Assembly (NCBI GenBank): GCA_002695115.1
Contig: NZOA01000040.1
Location: forward strand, 10,839-16,161
Direction of reading: 5' to 3'
Source: Planctomycetota bacterium
GTDB taxonomy: Bacteria; Planctomycetota; UBA8108
Length of the DNA: 5,323 nucleotides
The position numbers and the translations under genes were made by a program. The notes beneath the pieces are model-generated. The model was not told the DNA's origin, did not search any database, and saw only the letters and a program-made list of their open reading frames with translations. Every line of letters starts with the position of its first letter. Position 1 is the first letter of the stretch. Below, one piece after another: positions 1 to 5,323 of the stretch.

Positions 1-1042
1 TGATGGCCTCCTTGTAGGCGGCGAGGATGCGCTCACGACCCGCGAGGCTGCTTACCAGCATCAGCAGGCTGCTCCGGGGCAGGTGAAAGTTGGTTATGAG
101 ACCATCTGTGATCTGGAACTCCCACGGCGGCCGGATGAACAGGCGCGTTCTCTGCCGGAAGGCGCCGGGGAATCCGCCGGCGGCGAAGCTTTCGAGGGCG
201 CGGACCGTGGTTGTTCCCACAGCGATGATTCTCCTGCCCTCCTCGCGGGCGGCAAGAAGCCTGTGGGCTGTCTCGGCGGCGATCTCGACCAGCTCACCGT
301 GGAGCTTTCCTGACTCGATAGCTTTCCTCGAGAGGGGCTTGAAGGTGTCGATGCCGATGTGGAGGGTGAGCCGGAGGAGCTCGATCCCGGCGGCCTCGAG
401 TCCTTCTATCGCTCCAGGTTCGAGATGGAGGCCGGCGGTCGGAGCGGCCGCCGAGCCCGGAACCCGTGCGTAGACGGTCTGGTAGCGTTCGGCGTCCCGG
501 GGGGATTCGCGTTCATCGCTTTCGCGGTTGATGTAGGGCGGAAGCGGGATCTCGCCGATCCGTTCGGCCATTTTCCGCACCTCTGCGGCGTCAAGCGGGG
601 TTCCTTCCCTGGAGAAGGAGACGATGAAGGTCTGCTCCTGGCGCCGCTGGCAGAGGATGCTGAGTCCGGGATCCTTCTCGAGCAGGAGAGACCGTCCCTC
701 GGCGAAGGCCTTACCCGGCCTGAGCAGCACCTGCCAGGCTTCACGGCCCTCCAGCTCCACGGGCTCGAGGAGGAGCACCTCGACCTTGCCGCCGCTCTCC
801 TTGCGCGCTCTCAGTCGCGCGGGCAGGACCCTGGTCTCGTTGAGCACCAGGACGTCTCCGTCCCGGAGGTATTCCGCGAGCTCACTGAAGGAGCGGTGCT
901 CGAGCTGCCGGCGGGAGCGGTCAAGGACGAGCAGCCTGGAATCCGACCGTTTCTCGGGAGGGTGCTGGGCGATGAGACCCGGGGGGAGTGGGTAATCATA
1001 ATCATCCAGCGAATTGGAAAGTTTGACTCTTTCCTCGTTCAC
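1..1042 (-). CDS. queA: S-adenosylmethionine:tRNA ribosyltransferase-isomerase QueA (C-terminus cut by window edge)
   Basis: This cytoplasmic enzyme transfers and isomerises the ribosyl group of S-adenosylmethionine onto preQ1 at the tRNA wobble position to make epoxyqueuosine, the penultimate queuosine step. The visible 347 codons contain the family landmarks in order: YDYPLPPGLIAQ near residues 15-26, EKRSDSRLLVLDR (30-42), LNETRVLPARL (67-77), GEIPLPPYINR (163-173), ERYQTVYARVPGSAAAPTAGLHL (185-207), AVGTTTVRALES (274-285) and DGLITNFHLPRSSLLMLVS (313-331). The reading frame is open throughout. Family members are about 340-365 residues, so only some 10-20 residues are missing at the left edge. 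The GTG start is the only sensible start before the conserved N-terminus. It has GGAG five bases upstream and overlaps the stop of the preceding lipoprotein gene by four bases (GTGA), so translation is probably coupled. A mild variant is GIDTF where many homologues read GLGTF. The partner tgt may lie to the left but is not visible. Confidence 0.96.
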   Translation of the reverse strand, partial: MNEERVKLSNSLDDYDYPLPPGLIAQHPPEKRSDSRLLVLDRSRRQLEHRSFSELAEYLRDGDVLVLNETRVLPARLRARKESGGKVEVLLLEPVELEGREAWQVLLRPGKAFAEGRSLLLEKDPGLSILCQRRQEQTFIVSFSREGTPLDAAEVRKMAERIGEIPLPPYINRESDERESPRDAERYQTVYARVPGSAAAPTAGLHLEPGAIEGLEAAGIELLRLTLHIGIDTFKPLSRKAIESGKLHGELVEIAAETAHRLLAAREEGRRIIAVGTTTVRALESFAAGGFPGAFRQRTRLFIRPPWEFQITDGLITNFHLPRSSLLMLVSSLAGRERILAAYKEAI

Positions 1043-2580
1043 CTCGTCTCCAGGACCTCGATTTCCATATTGCCGAGAAAGGGAATGAGACCAATGAACA
1101 GCTCGGAGACGGCGGTATTGTCAAGGGCTGACACCGACAGCGCGATGTGATCCGCCTCCACCTTTCCTTTTCCAATCGTCGCGTCCAGCGGGATCCATTT
1201 TCCTGTATAGGCCTCTGTCCACATATGACCGACGAAGTTCCTGCGGTAGTAGACGAGGCCGGCAACGACCCTGGAGGGGATCCCGGCTGCCCTGCACATC
1301 GCCGCAAGCAGCACGGCGTGCTCGGTGCAGTCTCCCTGCCGGGTCTCGAGAACTTCTTTCGCGGTGGCGAAGGCGGTGCCGAGGTTTTTTTTGCTCACGT
1401 AATTGTAGACCCACTTTTCCAGCGCCTGGGCCACCTTGAGGCTGTTCTTCTCTTTTCCCACCACTTTTTTCGTGAGCTCGATGAGCCGGGCATCATCTGA
1501 TTGCAGGTAGGTGGTTGAGGAGAGGTAGCGCTTCGGCAGCGGGTTGGGAACGAGGGGAAGATCATGGGCTGCCGGGTTTCGGACAGTATTCACCTTCAGC
1601 CGCCAGGTGCCTTTCTCTCCCGTGGCGGTGAGCTTCTGCCCGGCGGCCCCGGATTCCCTGATCTCCATCGGCTGCTTCCTGTCGCGGAGCCTGAGCTCAT
1701 AGAGAATCTCCTCCCGCTTCCAGCCGAGGAAGCGCCCCAGGGGGATGGCGCTCGAGATGAAGATCTCCGGCGGCGAGCTGAAATCGGTTCCCAGGATCTC
1801 CGCTCGGTTTGACAGCACGGTCTCGAGGCCGAGATACGGCATTCTCGACCTGACGGCTTTTCCTTCTTCATTAACCCAATCGGTACTTACGAGGCTGTTT
1901 CCCGGGGCGATCTCGAGGCGGTTCTCGATACGCCGGAGCTCTCCTTCGAGGGCGGAGACCGTGCTGATCTGCTTCACGCAGCGTGACAGATCCGGCATGA
2001 AGACGACCAGCTCCACCCGGTCACCCTCTCTCTTCAGGGTCGAGTTGATTTTTCCCGAGATGTGTTGAAATCCCCGTGCCGCCGGATCGAAGGAGGTTGT
2101 CCTCTTTCGGGGGAGCGAGCTACCGGAGGTGATCTCGAGATCCAGCCGGTCCGGCTCGATGACCTTGCCGACCGTGGTGACTCCCTCCCGGGCCGTTTTT
2201 TCTTCTTTTCTGAAACCGAGGATCTTACCTGCCGCGTTTTCGCGGAGCTCCAGCCGCATTTCGACTATGGTCTTCTCCAGGCCGCGTTTCATCACCATCC
2301 TGGTGAAGGAGATGGTCTCGATGTCGCCATTCTCGCCGACGATCTTGCGCTGGGAGCTGTAGCCGGCCGGCTTGCCCCTGATGTGGATCAGGTACCACTC
2401 GTCTGCTGACGCGGGGCGCTCTGGAGCCTGCGATGAGAGCGACCTGGGGGAGCAGGCCGACAGAAAAAAAAACATCATCACCAGGGGAGGAAGGCCGATC
2501 TTCCCGGCGCCGGGCAGCGTGGAGAGGGCCCCTTTGCTCAGCACCGCTTCAGCAGGGGAATGCCTTCGAGCGCGGCGCAT
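1039..2580 (-). CDS. Predicted lipoprotein with C-terminal transglutaminase-like domain
   Basis: The N-terminus has a hydrophobic stretch (IGLPPLVMMFFFLSA, about residues 28-42) ending in the lipobox LSAC with Cys43, so the mature protein is expected to be lipid-anchored. Serine after the cysteine would favour the outer membrane if Lol sorting applies (inference). Residues about 60-340 form a region I cannot assign. From about 360 to 480 there is a transglutaminase-core fold: RQGDCTEHA with Cys418, GHMWTEAY with His452 and WIPLDAT with Asp466 make an intact catalytic triad, and AAMCRAAGIPSRVVAGL is typical of the family. Such bacterial proteins are usually peptidases or amide-processing enzymes; the substrate here is unknown. 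The ATG at 2580 overlaps the preceding gene by 43 nt and has no clear ribosome binding site. A GTG at 2544 (residue 13) gives a 7-nt overlap and a more usual 31-residue signal peptide, and is an equally good start. The stop overlaps the GTG of queA. The gene carries a T9 tract in the signal-peptide region and an A8 tract at residues 397-399. Confidence 0.85.
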   Translation of the reverse strand: MRRARRHSPAEAVLSKGALSTLPGAGKIGLPPLVMMFFFLSACSPRSLSSQAPERPASADEWYLIHIRGKPAGYSSQRKIVGENGDIETISFTRMVMKRGLEKTIVEMRLELRENAAGKILGFRKEEKTAREGVTTVGKVIEPDRLDLEITSGSSLPRKRTTSFDPAARGFQHISGKINSTLKREGDRVELVVFMPDLSRCVKQISTVSALEGELRRIENRLEIAPGNSLVSTDWVNEEGKAVRSRMPYLGLETVLSNRAEILGTDFSSPPEIFISSAIPLGRFLGWKREEILYELRLRDRKQPMEIRESGAAGQKLTATGEKGTWRLKVNTVRNPAAHDLPLVPNPLPKRYLSSTTYLQSDDARLIELTKKVVGKEKNSLKVAQALEKWVYNYVSKKNLGTAFATAKEVLETRQGDCTEHAVLLAAMCRAAGIPSRVVAGLVYYRRNFVGHMWTEAYTGKWIPLDATIGKGKVEADHIALSVSALDNTAVSELFIGLIPFLGNMEIEVLETR

Positions 2581-3386
2581 TCCAGGCCGCTGTAGAGAGC
2601 GAAGAGGCGGGCGGCCAGGAATTGTTCTCCCCAGCCGAGGTGCCTGGTATCGAGGACTATCTCAGACAGGCCCGATTCATCGACATAGTATTGAAAGGGG
2701 AGCGATTCCGTGAGCTCTGGATATTTTTCACGCAGGCCGGGAGCCTTGTTATTTTCGCGATGGTAGCGGGAGAGGTCGGTCGTGTGATCGCCTCCGCCGA
2801 GGACCGTATCGCGGAAGAAGTCACGTGTAAATATGGAGAGGGGAATCAACCGGAAGCCGGCGACCGGGGCATCTATGGCCAGGTCAGCCCACTGCACCGG
2901 GATCTCAATGGCGCTCTCATCGTAGAGAGCGCAGGGAGTCTCCTGTACGGAGAGGTCGAGCTGCCCGCTGCTGTCGGCTACGGAACGGAGCAGCTTCCCA
3001 ACCGGCAGGGGGCGGCGGCACCCGATTGCCGAGAGTACGTATCGAAGGCAGCGACCGAGCTCTTGAGCGTCCAGGGACAGGGAGGGCGCGGAGAGCAACG
3101 CTGCGAGCCCGAGGGCTGTCATGGCCGGGGGCAGCATGTCCGGCTGTCCGCTCTGTGGGCGACGTTCGCGTATGAGCTTCACTGTCTTGCGGTGGAGCTC
3201 CCGGCGGCTCGTCGCTCCGCTGAGATAGCGGGCTATGCAATCGATGACCTCGCAGTGGAGCAGCTGAAGGCTCCAGGGACCATCGTGGAGGAAAGCTTCG
3301 CTTCCGGAGGATCCTGCCCGCAGCGCCATGCCGGCCGCGCGCAGTCTTCGGGCTTCCAGGGACCTGACCCTTGATTCCATTCGCAA
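2538..3386 (-). CDS. Unrecognised 282-residue protein, first gene of the queA operon
   Basis: I do not recognise a family. The frame is open for 282 codons, uses the same GC-rich third positions as its neighbours, and gives a protein-like composition with well-spread aromatic residues (for example GFRLIPLSIFTRDFFRD near 178-192 and FQYYVDESG near 231-239), so I take it as a real gene. The N-terminus is rich in arginine. Residues about 87-105 (AMTALGLAALLSAPSLSL) are hydrophobic enough to be a buried helix or a marginal membrane segment. There is no signal peptide. Seven cysteines (45, 50, 113, 123, 152, 270, 282) form no clear metal motif, although HCEVIDC at 44-50 is a CX4C pair. The C-terminal third is the most structured-looking part. 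The TTG start is preferred because AGGGAG lies nine bases upstream; an ATG two codons later would be 15 bases from it. Its stop overlaps the beginning of the transglutaminase lipoprotein gene, so the two are probably co-translated and may work together (inference). A long reading frame on the opposite strand is judged a shadow. Confidence 0.72.
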   Translation of the reverse strand: MRMESRVRSLEARRLRAAGMALRAGSSGSEAFLHDGPWSLQLLHCEVIDCIARYLSGATSRRELHRKTVKLIRERRPQSGQPDMLPPAMTALGLAALLSAPSLSLDAQELGRCLRYVLSAIGCRRPLPVGKLLRSVADSSGQLDLSVQETPCALYDESAIEIPVQWADLAIDAPVAGFRLIPLSIFTRDFFRDTVLGGGDHTTDLSRYHRENNKAPGLREKYPELTESLPFQYYVDESGLSEIVLDTRHLGWGEQFLAARLFALYSGLECAALEGIPLLKRC

Positions 3387-3746
3387 AAAATCGAACTCCC
3401 TCGAAGGGCTGTCACCCCGTCCGGCCGTTCTCCGGCCTTTCGCTACAGGGCTTCCTTCGAATGATGTGTTTTCTCTTTTTGTTTCCCGCAGGAGGCAGGC
3501 GCCGGGCTCTGCTTTACGGTCCTGGCTTCGACCCCCTGTTCCAACTCGTAGAACATTGTAGATCCGGATGGGAATGCCTCTAAGAAATTATTGAGGAAAA
3601 AGAACGGGTCGGGCCGGAGGTGGAAGCGGGTAGTATTTCATCGGTGGTTGAGGTGAGCCGGGCCCGCCCGGACTTTCCCTCTTGCAATCCAGTGCCGCGG
3701 TGCCAGAATGCCCGCCGACTTATTCGTCGATGAATTTTTGGGTTCC
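3387..3746. other. Divergent intergenic region between the queA operon and serS
   Basis: This 360-nt stretch separates two divergent transcription units and must hold promoters for both, but I find no strong sigma-70 pair on the serS side. The best plus-strand guess is TTGTAG at 3556-3561 with TCTAAG at 3579-3584 (17-nt spacer), which is weak. Two short GC hairpins are visible: GGCCG/CGGCC at 3423-3437 and CCGGG/CCCGG at 3658-3671. Each has a 5-bp stem and no proper U-tract, so neither is a convincing terminator. A pyrimidine-rich tract lies at about 3467-3488. Reading frames here are short and look like noise. I see no tRNA, riboswitch or T-box in the serS orientation. Confidence 0.6.
3555..3584 (-). 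promoter_or_regulatory. Possible promoter of the minus-strand operon
   Basis: Read on the minus strand, 3560-3555 is TACAAT, five of six matches to the sigma-70 -10 box. Eighteen bases upstream, 3584-3579 is CTTAGA, only three of six matches to the -35 box. It would give a leader of about 160 nt before the TTG at 3386. The -35 is poor and the organism's sigma factors are unknown, so this is only a candidate. It overlaps the weak serS-side boxes, as divergent promoters sometimes do. Confidence 0.22.
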
Positions 3747-5024
3747 ATGCTCAATATAAAAGCTCTTCGAGAGAATCCCGACCTGGTCAAGGCGGCTGGC
3801 CGCAAGAAGCACACCCCTTGCGATGAGCCGGTCGATCGCATTCTCGAGCTCGATGACCAGAGGAAGAAGCTGCTGTTTGAGAGCGAAGAGCTTCGCGCTG
3901 CCCAGAAAAAGGTCGGCAAGGAAATCGCGGCCCTCGCTGGAGAAGAGAAGCAGGCGCGTATCGGCGAGATGGGGGAGCTATCCGATCGCATCAAGGGCTA
4001 CGAGAAGAAGCTCGGCCCGCTCGATGAGGAGCTCAACGAGCTCATGCTGCTGGTGCCGAATATTCCGGCGGAGGACGTGCCTGATGGTGAGACCGATGAG
4101 GACAATGTTCTCATGCGGGAGGTGGGCGAGCTCCCGGAGTTCGATTTTCCTTTCAAGGACCACCTGGCTCTCGGCGAGGAGCTCGACCTCATCGATATGA
4201 AGGGTGCCGCCAAGCTGGCGGGCTCCCGCACCTATATGCTCAAAAACGAGGGGGCGCTGCTGGAGCTTGCCGTATTGCAGTTCACCCTGGAGCGACTCGT
4301 CGAGAAGGGTTTTTCTCCCATGCTGGTGCCGACCCTGGTGCGTCGTGAGCCCATGGTTGGCACGGCGTATTTTCCCGGAGGCGAGGAGCAGGCCTACGCC
4401 TGCGAGAGAGATGGAAAATACCTCATTGGCACGTCGGAGGTCCCGGTGACCGCCTATCACAGCGGCGAGATCCTCGATGAGGCAGACCTGCCGATGCTCT
4501 ACGCGGGTTATTCGACCTGCTATCGCAGGGAGGCGGGAGCGGCCGGGCGGGACACCAGGGGACTCTACAGGATCCACCAGTTCAATAAGGTCGAACAGGT
4601 GATTCTCTGCCGCAACGACGAGGAGGAGTCTCTGCGAATGCACGACTTCATTCTTACCAATGCCGAGGAGATCCTGCAGGTCCTGGAGCTTCCCTACAGG
4701 GTCGTGAATGTCTGTGGAGGGGACCTGGGGCAGCCGCAGGTGCAGAAGTTCGATATCGAGACGTGGATGCCATCGCGCGAGAGCTACGGGGAGACCCATA
4801 GCGCGTCGCGCTTCCATGATTTCCAGGCCCGGCGCCTCGAGCTGCGGTATCGCGATGAGAACGGCAAGGTGCATTTCTGTCACACCCTGAACAATACGGC
4901 GATCGCCAGTCCACGGATCCTGATTTCAATTCTCGAGATCAACCAGGAGGCCGACGGCAGGATCAGGATTCCCGCGGCGCTCCAGTCCTATATGGGAGGC
5001 AGGGAGTATATCGGCCCGAAGTGA
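3747..5024 (+). CDS. serS: Seryl-tRNA synthetase
   Basis: This class II aminoacyl-tRNA synthetase charges tRNA-Ser (and tRNA-Sec where present) with serine in the cytoplasm. From the ATG at 3747 it has 425 residues, the usual length, and begins MLNIKALRENPDLVK, the standard SerRS opening. Residues about 27-105 form the charged, heptad-like antiparallel coiled-coil arm that grips the long variable arm of the tRNA. The catalytic core follows: motif 1 around 180-200 (ERLVEKGFSPMLVPTLVRREPM), the serine-binding TSEVP (229-233), motif 2 (CYRREAGAAGRDTRGLYRIHQFNKVE, 258-283) with its arginines, DFQARRLELRYR (358-369), and motif 3 (HTLNNTAIASPRILISILE, 379-397) with Arg390. The motif 3 wording is Thermus-like. 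One oddity is LEINQ where SerRS normally reads LENxQ (Ile398 instead of Asn). An in-frame ATG at 3708 would add 13 residues not found in the family; neither start has a clear Shine-Dalgarno sequence, so family alignment decides. carA follows in the same direction after 129 nt. Confidence 0.97.
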   Translation: MLNIKALRENPDLVKAAGRKKHTPCDEPVDRILELDDQRKKLLFESEELRAAQKKVGKEIAALAGEEKQARIGEMGELSDRIKGYEKKLGPLDEELNELMLLVPNIPAEDVPDGETDEDNVLMREVGELPEFDFPFKDHLALGEELDLIDMKGAAKLAGSRTYMLKNEGALLELAVLQFTLERLVEKGFSPMLVPTLVRREPMVGTAYFPGGEEQAYACERDGKYLIGTSEVPVTAYHSGEILDEADLPMLYAGYSTCYRREAGAAGRDTRGLYRIHQFNKVEQVILCRNDEEESLRMHDFILTNAEEILQVLELPYRVVNVCGGDLGQPQVQKFDIETWMPSRESYGETHSASRFHDFQARRLELRYRDENGKVHFCHTLNNTAIASPRILISILEINQEADGRIRIPAALQSYMGGREYIGPK

Positions 5025-5093
5025 GAGCCTGCTTACAGTTGACGCGCCGGGTCGTCCTCGGAGAAATGGAGGAGCGCGGCCGCCTGAAAGCCG

Positions 5094-5121
5094 TGGAAAA
5101 AGTGAGAACACGCAACATAAT
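5094..5121 (+). promoter_or_regulatory. Possible sigma-70-like promoter of carA
   Basis: TGGAAA at 5094-5099 (four of six matches to the -35 box) and CATAAT at 5116-5121 (five of six to the -10 box) are separated by 16 nt. Transcription would begin about 25 nt before the TTG start of carA. The 129-nt gap after serS has no recognisable intrinsic terminator, so read-through from serS is also possible. A TTGACG at 5039-5044 has no good -10 partner. Assigned from sequence resemblance only. Confidence 0.3.
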
Positions 5122-5142
5122 GAAGTGTCGAGGAAGAAAGCC

Positions 5143-5146
5143 GGAG
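5143..5146 (+). promoter_or_regulatory. Ribosome binding site deciding the TTG start of carA
   Basis: GGAG lies seven bases before the TTG at 5154. Upstream in this frame there is a TGA at 5121-5123 with no start codon in between, and the next possible start is an ATG at 5199, which falls inside conserved CarA sequence (LEDGTVM). The binding site therefore supports the TTG as the true start. Confidence 0.6.
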
Positions 5147-5153
5147 TAGTCCA

Positions 5154-5323
5154 TTGTCGCAAATACCCGCCAGGTTAGCCCTTGAAGACGGAACCGTTAT
5201 GCGAGGCGCCTCGATCGGCGCGCAGGGGGAGTCCGTTGGCGAGGTCGTATTCAATACCTCCCTGACCGGCTACCAGGAGATCTTCACCGATGCTTCCTAC
5301 AATGGGCAGATGGTCGTCATGAC
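5154..5323 (+). CDS. carA: Carbamoyl-phosphate synthetase small (glutaminase) subunit CarA, N-terminal part
   Basis: The small subunit hydrolyses glutamine and channels ammonia to the large subunit CarB, which makes carbamoyl phosphate for pyrimidine and arginine synthesis. Only 56 codons are inside the window, but they are diagnostic: [16 protein letters not shown] (residues 8-23), then [28 protein letters not shown] (29-56), the conserved N-terminal CarA domain that contacts CarB. The C-terminal class I glutamine amidotransferase domain, with its Cys-His-Glu triad, lies beyond the right edge and cannot be checked. Translation appears to start at TTG with GGAG seven bases upstream; the next start, ATG at 5199, would remove part of the conserved domain. 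It follows serS in the same direction and may have its own promoter in the gap. No pyrimidine- or arginine-responsive leader is evident in the 129 nt. Confidence 0.93.
   Translation, partial: MSQIPARLALEDGTVMRGASIGAQGESVGEVVFNTSLTGYQEIFTDASYNGQMVVM

Noticed and set aside
359..1150. Plus-strand 263-codon open frame
   Set aside because: It lies antisense to clearly conserved QueA and the lipoprotein C-terminus; it is a shadow of GC-rich coding sequence.
2433..3374. Plus-strand 313-codon open frame opposite the unrecognised gene
   Set aside because: Its product is rich in Gly, Ala, Glu and Arg, with composition dictated by the G/C third positions of the minus-strand gene. It would run across the signal-peptide region of the lipoprotein gene, and it lacks any recognisable motif. 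The minus frame has a ribosome binding site and operon context.
3423..3440. GGCCG/CGGCC hairpin followed by TTT, as a possible intrinsic terminator
   Set aside because: The stem is only 5 bp and three T residues are followed by CGC. It sits in a divergent region where no upstream gene needs termination.
3467..3492. Pyrimidine tract followed by CAG, resembling a eukaryotic splice acceptor
   Set aside because: All genes here are bacterial, uninterrupted and tightly packed, so splicing is not expected.
3328..3583. Short plus-strand open frames of 70 and 77 codons at the left side of the intergenic region
   Set aside because: They have no ribosome binding site, overlap the start of the minus-strand gene, and have arginine- and proline-rich, low-quality composition.
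3695..3705. TGGCACCGCGG on the minus strand, resembling the T-box core TGGNACCGCGG
   Set aside because: It points away from serS. The minus-strand gene about 300 nt further on is not an amino-acid-related gene, and there is no specifier stem or terminator/antiterminator pair around it. Chance similarity is likely in GC-rich DNA.
3978..4883. Minus-strand 301-codon open frame
   Set aside because: It lies wholly antisense to the conserved serS catalytic core, and its product resembles no family.

Overview
The window is ordinary bacterial chromosome: densely coding, GC-rich (roughly 60 % by eye), with strong G/C preference at third codon positions. It suggests a Gram-negative-type bacterium, because one gene has a lipobox and the usual tRNA-modification, aminoacylation and pyrimidine/arginine genes are present. 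The genes do not place it in a phylum. The seryl-tRNA synthetase has the Thermus-like motif 3 wording (LNNTAIASPR) rather than the E. coli wording (LNGSGLAVGR). That would fit several deep-branching or uncultivated lineages, but this is inference only.

Left part (1-3386, minus strand). Three genes are packed head to tail and probably form one transcript read from right to left. The first is an unrecognised 282-residue protein (3386-2538). Next is a predicted lipoprotein with a C-terminal transglutaminase-like cysteine-protease-fold domain and an intact Cys-His-Asp triad (2580-1039). Last is queA, S-adenosylmethionine:tRNA ribosyltransferase-isomerase of queuosine synthesis (1042 to beyond the left edge). 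Gene 1 and gene 2 overlap by 7 or 43 nt depending on the start of gene 2. Gene 2 and queA overlap by 4 nt (GTGA), which points to translational coupling.

Middle (3387-3746). This is a 360-nt divergent intergenic region with no convincing gene, RNA or terminator, and only weak promoter-like boxes.

Right part (3747-5323, plus strand). serS (seryl-tRNA synthetase, complete) is followed after 129 nt by the start of carA (small subunit of carbamoyl-phosphate synthetase), which runs off the right edge. The 129-nt gap has a plausible promoter and a good ribosome binding site for a TTG start of carA.

I see no mobile element, CRISPR array, tRNA, rRNA or defence system. The points most worth a second look are the unrecognised gene coupled to the transglutaminase lipoprotein and queA, a strong excess of the palindrome CTCGAG, and an unusual residue in motif 3 of SerRS.
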